Assembly (NCBI GenBank): GCA_031376285.1
Contig: JANMDN010000032.1
Coordinates: 1 to 64,000, forward strand
Source of the DNA: JANMDN01 sp031376285
Lineage (GTDB): Bacteria > Actinomycetota > Thermoleophilia > Miltoncostaeales > Miltoncostaeaceae
Reading direction: 5' to 3'
DNA length: 64,000 bases
Position numbers and translations under genes: made by a program. Below are positions 34,454-42,806 of the stretch, in pieces. A model generated the notes under the pieces. The model was not told where the DNA came from and ran no database searches. It saw only the letters and a list, made by a program, of their open reading frames with translations. Position 1 is the first letter of the stretch, and each line of letters begins with the position of its first letter.

Positions 34454-35025
34454 CCAGCCAAGCGAACCTCGCCTACCTTCCACTGCCTGACGTTCCGAGC
34501 CTGGCGACCCCGGACGAGGCCGATCGGCTCCACGCCGAGCTTGCGACCGTCGCTCGACGCCTGAGCCGCGCAAGGAGCGACGCGGAGCGCCTCGCCCTCG
34601 TGGGAGTCGAGCAAGGCTGCAACGTGGCGCTCGTCGCAATAGGGGATGCACTGGAGTTGGTCCCAGACATCCACGAGCCCGCCCGGAACGAGCGCGACTG
34701 GACAAGCGTCGGACCCCTGCGGGTCTCAGCTGCGCGTCGCGTCGCGACCTGGCACGGGACCAGGCTCGACCTGACCGGCCGCGAGCTTGACCTGCTTGCC
34801 CGCCTCGCCGAGGACCCCTGGCGCGTCGTCGCCAAAGCCGAGCTACTCCGGGAGGTCTGGGGATTCGCCCAGAGCTTTCCGAAGACGCGCGCGGTTGACA
34901 CGCACGCGAGCCGACTACGGCGAAAGCTCCAAACGGCGGGCGCGCCGGCTGGCGGCTGGATCATCAACGTCTGGGGCGTCGGCTACGCCCTACGACCACC
35001 CCTCGCACCAATCGACAACGCATGA
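34450..35025 (+). CDS. PhoB/OmpR-type winged-helix DNA-binding protein without receiver domain
   Basis: The 191-residue product ends in a clear Trans_reg_C domain: LDLTGRELDLLARLAEDPWR, VVAKAELLREVWGF, TRAVDTHASRLRRKLQ and GVGYALRP (residues 100-187). The N-terminal 90 residues are helical and contain no phosphoacceptor aspartate motif, so it is a stand-alone DNA-binding protein. It starts at GTG 34450, overlapping the previous stop. It lies 185 bp before the relaxase, and the inverted repeats in that gap are candidate binding sites. It probably controls transfer genes. Confidence 0.75.
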   Translation: MTSQANLAYLPLPDVPSLATPDEADRLHAELATVARRLSRARSDAERLALVGVEQGCNVALVAIGDALELVPDIHEPARNERDWTSVGPLRVSAARRVATWHGTRLDLTGRELDLLARLAEDPWRVVAKAELLREVWGFAQSFPKTRAVDTHASRLRRKLQTAGAPAGGWIINVWGVGYALRPPLAPIDNA

Positions 35026-35084
35026 ACCAGCAGAAGCCAACGAGGCGACCATCAGGTGCCCTCGAAGCTGGAGCGTCCGAGGGT

Positions 35085-35143
35085 CAGACACCCCCACAAC
35101 TGTCGGTGTCTGGAGCGTCTGAGGAGCCCAGACGGAAGCGTCT
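35085..35143. repeat. Inverted-repeat cluster upstream of the relaxase: candidate oriT or operator
   Basis: CAGACACC at 35085-35092 is inverted as GGTGTCTG at 35105-35112. AGACG-GAAG-CGTCT at 35130-35143 is a second perfect hairpin, and GCGTCTG/CAGACG links the two. Such stacked repeats just before a MobF relaxase gene are typical of origins of transfer, but a regulator site for the gene at 34450 is equally possible. Confidence 0.45.
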
Positions 35144-35209
35144 TGTGGTCAGACGAATTGGCCGCACACACTTGCACACGTTGTGCGACACCCCGTCCGG
35201 GGGCCCGGC

Positions 35210-37624
35210 ATGGTGAGCATCGGAAAGCTCGCCCCCAGCCAAGAGCGCTACTACCTCGACGCCGTCGCCCAAGGTCGCGAGGACTACTACCTCGGTGCCG
35301 GAGAAGCCCCCGGACAATGGATCGGAAGCGCAGCAAGCGACCTCGGCCTCTCAGGTGAAGTTCACGCCCATGTACTCGCGCTCATCCTCGACGGCCACGA
35401 CCCAACCACCGATGAACGTATCTCCCAGAAGCAACGAGCAGCCGACCGAGTGCCCGGCTTCGACGTCACCTTCAGCGCCCCAAAATCGGTCTCACTGCTC
35501 CACGCCCTCGCCGCGCCCGAGGTCGCCCGGGAGGTCCGCGACGCCCATGACCAAGCGATGCGCGCGGCCCTTGGCTACCTTGAAAGCGAAGCCGCTCTTG
35601 CTCGCCGACGCACCAACGGACGCATCGAACGGCACGACACCAGCGGCTTCGTGGCCGCGGCGTTTCGTCACCGAACCAGCCGCGCTGGCGACCCAGCGCT
35701 GCATACTCACGTGCTCGTCGCGAACCTCGTCAAAGGCCCCGACGGCAACTGGGGCGCCTTCGACGCCGCACAGCTTTATGCCCACGCAAAGACCGCCGGC
35801 TACCTCTACCAAGCGCATCTGCGGTGGGAACTCACCCGCCGCCTGGGGGTCGAGTGGACCGCCATGCGCCGAGGCGGCACCGCAGACATCGAAGGCATCA
35901 GCCGCGACGTGATCCGCGCCTTCAGTCGACGCCGAGCGCAAATCGAAGCGCGAATGCACGAACGCGGTGAACATAGCTCCCGCGCCGCGGCGACAGCGAC
36001 CCTCGACACCCGGCCAAGCAAGGACCACGCGACCTCCACCGACGACCTCCGAACCGAGTGGCGCGAGCGCGCCAACAGCCTCGGCCTCGACGCCGTCGCG
36101 CTCGACGCGCTCACCCACCAGCGGCAGCTCCACCAACTTGGACCGGACGAGATCACGGCGCACTCGACCGAGTTCGCAAGCCCCGAGGGCCTGACCCACA
36201 ACGACAGCACTTTCGCCCGCAGAGACGTCATCCAAGCCTGGTGCGATCACCTCCCAACCGGCGCGACCGTCGCAGAGATCGAGCGCCTCGCCAGCAGATT
36301 CATCACCACAGAACATGCCCTCGCGCTCGGACCGGGCCGCCTCGGCGAAGACCGATTCACAACGGCCGAGATGCTCGACACGGAGGAGCGGCTCATCAAT
36401 AGCGCTCTGAGTCGTCGAGACGCCAACGTCGGGATCAGTCAGGCCGGACAGATCGACCGGGCCATCGCGGGCCGAACCCTTCGCCCCGAACAAGAAGCCG
36501 CCGTCCGAGAACTCACAACCTCCGGCCACGGTGTCGACGTCCTCATCGGCAAAGCCGGCTCCGGTAAGACCTACACCCTCGGTGCGGCCCGCGAAGCATG
36601 GCAAGCAAACGGACAGCGCGTCATCGGCTGCTCAACCGCCGCCCGCGCCGCCGCAGTCCTCCAAGACGAGACCGGTATCCAAAGCCAAACAATCGTCCGA
36701 CTCCTCGGCGGTGCCGACGAGGCCGGGGGACTGCCACAAGGCGCGATCGTCGTTGTCGATGAGGCCGGGATGGTCGGCACGCGAACGCTTGCACGACTCC
36801 TCGACCTTGTCGCCGAAGCCGACGGAAAGGCGGTGCTCGTCGGCGACTACCGTCAACTCCCCGAGATCGAAGCAGGCGGAGCGCTTAGAGCGCTCGCCGA
36901 CACCCTCGGCCCAATCACCCTCGACCAGAATCGACGGCAAACGAAGCCCTGGGAGCGCGACGCCCTCGACCACCTCCGCCACGGCGATGTCGAGGAGGCC
37001 CTCGCGCTTTACGAGGAGCACGACCGGATCGTCACCGCGCCAGACGCCGACTCAGTCCGAGACAGGCTCGTCGACGACTGGTGGAAAGCATGGGAGGACG
37101 ACTGCTCGTCGCTGATGATCGCCGCCAGGCGCTCCGATGTGGATGACTTGAACCAGCGCGCTCGCGAGCGTCTCGACGAAGCTGGGCAACTCACCGGCGA
37201 GCCGCTCATCGCAGCAGGCCGTGCCTTCCGAGTTGGCGACCACATCCTCGCCGCCCGAAACGATCGGCGACTCGGCCTGATGAACGGTTTGAGAGCGACC
37301 GTCACTGAGGTGGATCACCCGGGCCGCACGTTGACGATCATGACCAACGACCAGCGGAACGTTCGCGTTCCGTCTCGCTACCTCGACGCCGGCCACATCG
37401 CCCATGGCTATGCATCGACCGCGCACAAGGCCCAGGGAATTACAGCTCCCTGTGCGTACGTCCTCGGAGACGACGTCTCGTATCGCGAGTGGGCATACGT
37501 GGGTCTTTCGCGTGGGCGCACCGAGAACCGTCTCTACTCAGTCGAGGACGCCGAGCTATCGGTTGCTTTGGGCAGGTCCAAAGCGAAAACGCTCGCTACA
37601 AGCGTGATTGGTCGGTCGCGGTGA
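35210..37624 (+). CDS. traA: TraA/MobF-type conjugative relaxase with helicase domains
   Basis: The 804-residue product has an N-terminal TrwC relaxase domain (start MVSIGKLAPSQERYYLDAVA; TFSAPKSVSLLHAL; three-His metal site in DPALHTHVLVANLV near 160-170) followed by a TraA/RecD-like SF1 helicase. The helicase has Walker A IGKAGSGKTYTLGAA near 445-455, IVVVDEAGMVGTRTL, VLVGDYRQLPEIEAGGALRA and the late motif YASTAHKAQGITA. It nicks oriT, stays bound to the 5' end and unwinds DNA for transfer. ATG 35210 is set by the conserved N-terminus. It defines the element as mobilisable or conjugative. Confidence 0.92.
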   Translation: MVSIGKLAPSQERYYLDAVAQGREDYYLGAGEAPGQWIGSAASDLGLSGEVHAHVLALILDGHDPTTDERISQKQRAADRVPGFDVTFSAPKSVSLLHALAAPEVAREVRDAHDQAMRAALGYLESEAALARRRTNGRIERHDTSGFVAAAFRHRTSRAGDPALHTHVLVANLVKGPDGNWGAFDAAQLYAHAKTAGYLYQAHLRWELTRRLGVEWTAMRRGGTADIEGISRDVIRAFSRRRAQIEARMHERGEHSSRAAATATLDTRPSKDHATSTDDLRTEWRERANSLGLDAVALDALTHQRQLHQLGPDEITAHSTEFASPEGLTHNDSTFARRDVIQAWCDHLPTGATVAEIERLASRFITTEHALALGPGRLGEDRFTTAEMLDTEERLINSALSRRDANVGISQAGQIDRAIAGRTLRPEQEAAVRELTTSGHGVDVLIGKAGSGKTYTLGAAREAWQANGQRVIGCSTAARAAAVLQDETGIQSQTIVRLLGGADEAGGLPQGAIVVVDEAGMVGTRTLARLLDLVAEADGKAVLVGDYRQLPEIEAGGALRALADTLGPITLDQNRRQTKPWERDALDHLRHGDVEEALALYEEHDRIVTAPDADSVRDRLVDDWWKAWEDDCSSLMIAARRSDVDDLNQRARERLDEAGQLTGEPLIAAGRAFRVGDHILAARNDRRLGLMNGLRATVTEVDHPGRTLTIMTNDQRNVRVPSRYLDAGHIAHGYASTAHKAQGITAPCAYVLGDDVSYREWAYVGLSRGRTENRLYSVEDAELSVALGRSKAKTLATSVIGRSR

Positions 37625-37875
37625 CTCAAGCGAGCTGGGCACGAACCCACAGGTCGGCAGGAGCCGACGCAAGCGGTGTGAATCGCGACGACGAGGCCAA
37701 TTGCTCGCCGAGTCAGATCAAGGGCCGGTCGTAGCTCCGCGGAAGCGCTCGGTGCCCAGCGTGAACCCTCAAAGATGAGCATCCAGAGGTTAGCGGTCTA
37801 GGATACTGACGCTTGGGGATCGCTCCCTGCCTGACAGACAGACGTCCATCGCGTTGACAAGAAGGAGATGGGTGT

Positions 37876-38379
37876 ATGTGGGCTTTGATCAAGGCTGCGC
37901 GTAAGGCTCATAAGCAGTGGAGGAACTTGGGAGCCGAGGACGGGGAGCGACTGCGGGAGGAGGCAGACCGCGTACGCCACTTGGTCTTGGAACTGGGCGG
38001 CCGGCGGGCCGCAACGATTCTCGATGAGTCCAGCGACGGGGTCGAAGAACAATCCGACGAGCGCGAGGTCCCGACAACCGGCCGACCGCGCTCCGAAGTC
38101 TCCGCGGAGCTGACCGCAGCAATCGCGGCGCTGTCGAGAGCGTGCACCGACCCGGGGCGCAAGGTGATCGCGGACAGCACGCCCCGTAGCCTGAAAATCG
38201 GTGGCCGGATCGTGAAATCCGCGGCGAAGCGAGCGGCACCCATGATCGAACAGCGGGTTCGAGGCACTGTCGCGGTCCGGAGGCCTAAGAAGCGCGACGT
38301 CGGCGAGGTAGATTCGACCGGACCAGACGTGGGTGAGCCTGCAGCCGGCACGGATCTCTCGGCGGATTCCTCACGGTGA
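37876..38379 (+). CDS. Uncharacterised protein downstream of the relaxase
   Basis: The 167-residue product is charged and mostly helical (MWALIKAARKAHKQWRNLGA, EVSAELTAAIAALSRACTDP, KIGGRIVKSAAKRAAPMIEQ), with low-complexity acidic linkers. ATG 37876 follows AAGGAG at 37862. A 250-bp gap separates it from traA. No family is recognised and there is no membrane segment. Confidence 0.5.
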   Translation: MWALIKAARKAHKQWRNLGAEDGERLREEADRVRHLVLELGGRRAATILDESSDGVEEQSDEREVPTTGRPRSEVSAELTAAIAALSRACTDPGRKVIADSTPRSLKIGGRIVKSAAKRAAPMIEQRVRGTVAVRRPKKRDVGEVDSTGPDVGEPAAGTDLSADSSR

Positions 38380-38544
38380 TCCAGGACGGCGCGCGAACCA
38401 GGTGACGAAGTTCCGGCCGGTCTGCGGGGTAGCTCGGCGGTCGAGCCCGACGAATCCGTCCCAATGGATCGAACCAACGCAAGTTGGCTCAACTCCTCCA
38501 GGACGATGAAACGGTCGTCTGCGATATCTGACTGGAAGACCGGG

Positions 38545-38587
38545 AGGCCCGCCTCCTGTGCCGCTGCGCACCGAAGGAGGAGGGCCT
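38545..38587. terminator. Strong hairpin 9 bp after a 44-codon minus-strand ORF
   Basis: AGGCCCGCCTCC at 38545-38556 pairs with GGAGGAGGGCCT at 38576-38587 (11 of 12 pairs) around a 19-base loop. Its position directly past the stop codon at 38596 fits a terminator for the small ORF. No U-tract is present. Confidence 0.45.
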
Positions 38588-38595
38588 TTGCCGGA

Positions 38596-38730
38596 CTATT
38601 TCGTGCTGACTCCCGCACCCTTAACCGCAGTCGATCCAAGGCCCGGCGGTGGTGCGGGCGTGGGTTTGGGGGCGGCGTTGCCGGAGCCGTTAGCGCCGAG
38701 CGAACCGGGACCCTTTTCAGGATTTCCCAT
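38596..38730 (-). CDS. Candidate 44-residue Gly/Pro-rich small protein
   Basis: The ORF MGNPEKGPGSLGANGSGNAA continues with PKPTPAPPPGLG and ends GVSTK, a disordered-looking peptide. Support comes from an AGGAG sequence 7 bases before the ATG and the hairpin just after the stop. Nothing else is recognisable in the 590 bp between the hypothetical gene at 38379 and the IS at 38967. A frame-disrupted relic may lie at 38371-38560. Confidence is low because composition alone could produce this frame. Confidence 0.3.
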   Translation of the reverse strand: MGNPEKGPGSLGANGSGNAAPKPTPAPPPGLGSTAVKGAGVSTK

Positions 38731-38968
38731 GCCTAACTCCTGTCGATCGTTGGTCGTATCACCGCAGGTCGCGGTAATCGGAAGGTATTCTGGAGGAGGG
38801 TTGGCGACTACTGATCGTTCGGGTAGTCCCGCATCCCGGTTCGTCGCAGGTTCGACGCGATTCATAGCTTCTGTGCGGTTTGGGCTCTTCGCGGCTTGAC
38901 CCGTTCGGGTGGATACGGAGCTTGAGAGCACCCTGGCGGGGCAAGGCACCGGGTCTGGATGAAAATCT

Positions 38969-38992
38969 GGCTCTTCGGGCATAGAAGTGGGT
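38969..38992 (+). repeat. ISL3-type left terminal inverted repeat
   Basis: GGCTCTTCGGGCATAGAAGT followed by GGGT, matching the inverse of 39798-39821 at 21 of 24 positions. Confidence 0.7.
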
Positions 38993-39103
38993 GATCTGGC
39001 GGCCTGAACAGGTCGGGATCGGCTTGCCCTGGGGTGCCACGCGCAGTCCGGGGCTCGCCGTAGCTTCGCGTCTTCTCACAGAACACGAAGACGGGAGAAT
39101 CAG

Positions 39104-39807
39104 GTGCGCGTGGCGACGCTATTGAAGCGGGTGCTTGGGCTCGGACGCGAGCGCGTGGAGAGCGTCGACCTCGACGAGCGCGACGGGGTCGAGAAGGTGG
39201 TCGTCGGGGTCGCGTTGCGTTTGCGACGCCCGCTACGTTGTTCCGGATGTGGCCGCCGGGTCGGTAGCGCCTACGACACTCGGCTGATGAGCTGGCGCCA
39301 TCTCGATGTCGGCCGGGTGCGGTGTGTGATCCGCTGCCAGGTCAGACGCGTGGGGTGCTCCGGTTGCGGGGTCCGCGCTGAGGCGGTCCCGTGGGCAAGA
39401 GCGGGGTCCAGGTTCACCCGGGCCTTTGAAGACACGTGCGTGTACCTCGCCAGGGACGCCCCGAAGAGCACCGTCGCAGCACTCATGCGTATCGACTTGT
39501 CGAGCAACTCCGAGGCGTCTACCAAGCCGCCACAGACCGCGACGCCCACCTGCTCCTTGACCAATGGATCTTCGCGGCATGCACCAGCGACCTCGCACCA
39601 TTCATCAAATGCGCGTTGACCCTCGACAGGCACCGCGACCTCGTCGTCAACGCGATCACCCAACGCCTCACGAACGCCCGCCTTGAAGGCATGAACTCGA
39701 CCGTCAGGCTCCTCAGCCACCGTGCCCGAGGCTACCGCCGCCTCCAATCACTACTCGCGATGATCACCCTCGTCTGCGGCCGGATCCCGGTTCACCTACC
39801 CACTTGA
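39104..39807 (+). pseudogene. ISL3-family transposase with central deletion
   Basis: The first part (from 39104) begins RVATLLKRVLGLGRERVESV and contains the zinc-ribbon CSGCGRR...VGCSGCGVRAE and RFTRAFEDTCVYLARDAPKS, then stops matching at about 39490. The C-terminal part resumes in another frame as EQLRGVYQAATDRDA, ALTLDRHRDLVVNAITQRLT and ARLEGMNSTVRLLSHRARGY, including the catalytic glutamate region. Roughly 180 residues with the two catalytic aspartates are gone, so it cannot act. It could still be moved in trans. Confidence 0.7.
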
Positions 39808-39821
39808 ATACCCGAAGAGCC
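39798..39821 (-). repeat. ISL3-type right terminal inverted repeat
   Basis: Reading inwards on the minus strand it begins GGCTCTTCGGGTATTCAAGT and ends GGGT, pairing with 38969-38992. It is followed by the target-site copy ATGAAAAT. Confidence 0.7.
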
Positions 39822-39867
39822 ATGAAAATGGCATGGTTCGTATGCGGTCGGGCACCTGGGCTTAGAC

Positions 39868-40737
39868 GTGCCTGTTGAAAATGGAGGCGTTTTGGGGTTC
39901 TTCAAGCGACGCTCAATCACGCACGAGTCGGGGGCCAGGTTCGCCGATCCCGAGGATCTCGCCCGGATCGGGCGACTCGCTTTCGGAGGAGAGAGTCCAC
40001 ATCCCACTGGGTTAAGAGGCGTGCCAATCGGGGAACTCGACGGATATGCGCTCAGAGCAATGGGGTCGGCCGGTCATCCTATGCCCGGCTCCGATGAGTG
40101 GTCTGCGCTCGAAGCGCGTCTCTACTCCGAGTTTCTGACTGCGGATGAGGACGCCGGCGCTTGGGCAACGGTCGGAGGATTCCTCGTCGCGACGAACTTA
40201 ACGACGGACGTCAAGTCACCAGGGCCCTTGTTCGAGCGGCTTATGGACAAGGCCTTAGTGGTCCTGCGAGATGATGGCGTCGCCTGGGCTGCAGTGCCGC
40301 CCTTCGCATCAGACCGTTGGACGACCGTTCACGGATGCGACGGAGTGCATCCGGCTGGCTGGCCAGGAACACTGGCCTACGTCCCTGTACCCACCCCGGG
40401 CGAAGTGAGCTGCTCCATCGTGCTTGCCGAAGGGGAGTCAGCCCATGTGGCCACACGTACGGACCTGGGCGGCAAGCGCGACTACTTCGCCGAACGCCGA
40501 GAAGGTCGGTTCGTGGCGGTCATCGAAGGGGTTGACCCCGACGATGGGCAGCTAAAGCGGTGGGATTGGTCTTTGGTCAACGCCGACAGCCTCCCCGAGT
40601 TTCTTCGCGAGCTGGGCGATCGGCTCATTACTCCAACCACTTGGGCGCACGGCGACTTACTGCCCTACTTCCCGTGCCGAGACCGCACCCGCGACGAGAT
40701 GCGTCTCCTAGCGCGGGCGGCGCCGGCTGGCGGGTGA
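39868..40737 (+). CDS. Uncharacterised protein, paralogue of the protein at 48227-49156
   Basis: The 289-residue product has no named domain. Near its start DPEDLARIGRLAFGGE parallels TPEAVARFGRFEFLGP in the product of 48227-49156. Later PLFERLMDKALVVLRDDGVA parallels SFMDLADAAMLALCQMRVTN, so the two are distant relatives. GTG 39868 is the annotated start; a start nearer LGFFKRRS would match the MGWLSRK start of the relative. An IS inserted 47 bp upstream may have removed its native promoter or 5' part. It is the only plus-strand gene of the cluster. Confidence 0.55.
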   Translation: MPVENGGVLGFFKRRSITHESGARFADPEDLARIGRLAFGGESPHPTGLRGVPIGELDGYALRAMGSAGHPMPGSDEWSALEARLYSEFLTADEDAGAWATVGGFLVATNLTTDVKSPGPLFERLMDKALVVLRDDGVAWAAVPPFASDRWTTVHGCDGVHPAGWPGTLAYVPVPTPGEVSCSIVLAEGESAHVATRTDLGGKRDYFAERREGRFVAVIEGVDPDDGQLKRWDWSLVNADSLPEFLRELGDRLITPTTWAHGDLLPYFPCRDRTRDEMRLLARAAPAGG

Positions 40738-40873
40738 CCGGGGCGACGACCCCGCCGGACTAACCGCCGAGCCTCAGCTGATCCCGACCGGCAGCGGAGC
40801 GAACCGACGCGCACCGCCGACGAGTCTCCTTCCGGGCAAGGATCAGCGAGAGGGGCGGTCTCGTGCCACGACT

Positions 40874-41662
40874 CTATCCGCTCAAAGAGAGCCAGTTCGG
40901 TTCCATCGCCAGGTGGTGCAGGAGGAAGGCCCGGTTGCGGCTTGCCATACCCTGAATGTAGGCGACGAACGAGGGATTGACGTCGACTAAGTCGTCCAGG
41001 ATCGCCCGAAGGTAGGGTTCTGGCGCTCCTCCCGTGTAGCTGTGGGCGTCGAGAAACCTGTTTATCGCTGCCGGATCCTGAGTTTGGATGTACTCGCAGC
41101 ACTTGATGAGAGTCAATTCGATAAGTTTTCGACCGACGATTCCGTGATTCTTGGTCGTGTCTGGATAGCCCGGGAGACGAAGCGTTTCGGCGACGAAGTC
41201 GTCCGGTATCGGCGGTGGGCCCAGCCACATTTGGCCTCGCGGAATAGAGCCGTTTATTATCATGGACGGGTCGCGTCGCCTCCAGTCATCGATGACAGGG
41301 AGGTTGTTGAGCCGCTCATCTCCGGATCCCAGGGGGAATACTCCGAGATCGGTTCCGTTGGCCGTTGGCCACAAGGCTGCGAAGAGGACGTCTTTCCCGT
41401 CCTCGAACTCCACGACCGTCTGCGGGGCCGGGGCCTCACCGATCCACTGAGCGCCAGCGAGGTTGAACGCCGGCAAATGCTCATACTTACGCGGCTCGTA
41501 GGAGTTTACGAGGCCCTCGAGAGTGGAAAGGCACTGCGACGCCGTCTGCTTCGTGCGGAGGCTTCTGCCCGACCCAAGCGTCGGGCGCTCCGACGGACTC
41601 GATGCCGGGCGCCGTTTAGGCGGGGTTTGCGCGCCCGCGACGAGTTTGTTGAAGAATCCCAT
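40874..41662 (-). CDS. Uncharacterised protein at the end of the FtsK/WXG100-like cluster
   Basis: The 262-residue product starts MGFFNKLVAGAQTPPKRRPA. A basic Ser/Pro-rich linker is followed by a folded domain with VVEFEDGKDVLFAALWPTAN, GRKLIELTLIKCCEYIQTQD and a helical end (ILDDLVDVNPSFVAYIQGMA). No family is recognised. ATG 41662 is chosen because AAAGGAG lies just upstream; the frame to 41857 is unsupported. The MGFF start resembles the MGWL start of the protein at 48227. It is the last gene on the minus strand of this cluster. Confidence 0.6.
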   Translation of the reverse strand: MGFFNKLVAGAQTPPKRRPASSPSERPTLGSGRSLRTKQTASQCLSTLEGLVNSYEPRKYEHLPAFNLAGAQWIGEAPAPQTVVEFEDGKDVLFAALWPTANGTDLGVFPLGSGDERLNNLPVIDDWRRRDPSMIINGSIPRGQMWLGPPPIPDDFVAETLRLPGYPDTTKNHGIVGRKLIELTLIKCCEYIQTQDPAAINRFLDAHSYTGGAPEPYLRAILDDLVDVNPSFVAYIQGMASRNRAFLLHHLAMEPNWLSLSG

Positions 41663-41798
41663 TCCCAGTCTCCTTTGGCTTCGTTGATGGTCCGGCCGGC
41701 AAGGTTGCAGGTTGACCCGGGGTGAAAGCGACGGGTACGTGGATGTTATGCGGTGCCTTTGCGTACTACTCGGCGTGGATGCCTCGTGTCTTGGATTC

Positions 41799-42056
41799 TC
41801 AGCCGTTTCTGGGTGCGCCGAAGCGATGAAGGTATAAAGCCGCCGCGAGGGGTCCAACCACGAAGAACGCGACGGCGGTCGTCACCAAGAGCGCGACGAT
41901 GCCTGACGGGATAGTGCCGCTTGCGATAACAAAGGTGGTGATGACGCCGAGGAACCAAAGGACGAACCCCACCGCTCTATCCCGGAGTCGATAGGCGAGG
42001 AGACCCCTGTTCAGCAGGCTCGCATACACGTTCATGAGGCTGGGCGAATTGTTCAT
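41799..42056 (-). CDS. Small two-helix membrane protein
   Basis: The 85-residue product has two membrane segments (VGFVLWFLGVITTFVIASG and IVALLVTTAVAFFVVGPLAA) separated by a short turn, with N-terminal MNNSPSLMNVYASLLNRGLL. It lies 72 bp downstream of the small WHD-containing gene in the same direction and is probably in its operon. It might anchor or form a pore for the ATPase complex, which is speculation. No family is recognised. Confidence 0.6.
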   Translation of the reverse strand: MNNSPSLMNVYASLLNRGLLAYRLRDRAVGFVLWFLGVITTFVIASGTIPSGIVALLVTTAVAFFVVGPLAAALYLHRFGAPRNG

Positions 42057-42128
42057 GATCTCCGAATCACGTGACGTAAGGGATAAGTGGCATTACTAAC
42101 TAACTAACGAGTTCAGTGCGGTGTCGGC

Positions 42129-42344
42129 CTACCGGGGGAGCAACGAAAGCGCGCCGTCAAGCTCGGAACCCGCCTTCCGTAGAGCCTCAAGGAGACGTTT
42201 TGCGTCTGCCTCGACCGGGTCGAGGACTTGACGGTTGAGATTTTCGCGCTGCTGGTCGTGCCAGGCCACCGAGCTTTCTCGGCTTCGGCGGAGATCTCCC
42301 AGGGCGCGTTGTTGGATCTGGATCGCGTCGCCGAGCGCGCTCAC
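42129..42344 (-). CDS. Small helical WXG100-like protein (WHD motif)
   Basis: The 71-residue product from GTG 42344 (VSALGDAIQIQQRALGDLRR) has two helices with a SVAWHDQQRENLNRQV turn between them. WHD replaces the WxG of ESX substrates, as in some WXG100-like relatives. The start overlaps the preceding stop as GTGA. The larger frame to 42578 overlaps the upstream gene and lacks helical character. With the protein at 42807-43085, which also has a WHD turn, it forms a probable substrate or partner pair for the adjacent FtsK-type ATPase. Confidence 0.55.
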   Translation of the reverse strand: MSALGDAIQIQQRALGDLRRSRESSVAWHDQQRENLNRQVLDPVEADAKRLLEALRKAGSELDGALSLLPR

Positions 42345-42805
42345 GGTGTCCCCGGTCTCTTGAGGTAGTCGGTCAGTATCTCGGCGTATTCGAGCACCGA
42401 ACGCCTTCCGGCTGGCGCGTGTTCGGCGGCTGACGCCTCGATGGTCCGCATCGTTGATAGGAGGTCGGTCGCGGCTCGTTGGAACTTCGCTTCGGCTCTC
42501 CGCGTTAGTTCGAGGTGTTGGCGGGCGGCCTGCTCGGCGGCCCTTGCGCGAGCGAGTTCGTGTGCGAGTCCTTCGCATCCTTCGCGGCAGCGAGCGAGTT
42601 CCGCAACAGCTTCCTGGGTGCTTCGTTCGCTCGCTCGTAGTCGGCGGTGGCTTTCGGCAACGGCGAGTTGGAAGGTCGCCGCGGCCTTTTGAGTCTCAGA
42701 CCGCGCGCTCGAGAGGGCGGTCGCCAGTGACCGCTCGTAGGTCGCGAGGGCGTGGGAGATCTCCTTGACGGCACCCACGCGTGCGTTGACCGCCTCCCCG
42801 GCCAC
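42341..42805 (-). CDS. Coiled-coil protein between the two WXG100-like genes
   Basis: The 154-residue product from GTG 42805 is one long Ala/Glu/Arg-rich helix (VGAVKEISHALATYERSLAT, AVAESHRRLRASERSTQEAV, ELARARAAEQAARQHLELTR) and should be a coiled coil. The GTG comes one base after the upstream stop (TAACGTG) and its own stop overlaps the next start, so all three small genes are tightly coupled. It may serve as chaperone or tether for the small helical proteins. The family is unknown. Confidence 0.55.
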   Translation of the reverse strand: MAGEAVNARVGAVKEISHALATYERSLATALSSARSETQKAAATFQLAVAESHRRLRASERSTQEAVAELARCREGCEGLAHELARARAAEQAARQHLELTRRAEAKFQRAATDLLSTMRTIEASAAEHAPAGRRSVLEYAEILTDYLKRPGTP

Positions 42806-42806
42806 G

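Larger units (their letters stand above)
38967..39821 (+). mobile_element. ISL3-family insertion sequence, internally deleted, with intact ends and target duplication
   Basis: Matching 24-bp terminal repeats (GGCTCTTCGGG... at 38969-38992, inverse at 39798-39821, 21 of 24 identical) bracket a transposase whose middle is missing. The 8-bp direct repeat ATGAAAAT flanks the element at 38959-38966 and 39822-39829, as expected for ISL3 transposition. The element is about 855 bp, against roughly 1.3-1.5 kb for complete relatives. Confidence 0.75.

Noticed and set aside
38890..38902. GGCTCTTCGCGG as a second ISL3 end
   Set aside because: Only about 9 bases match the terminal repeat, and no duplication of target sequence accompanies it.
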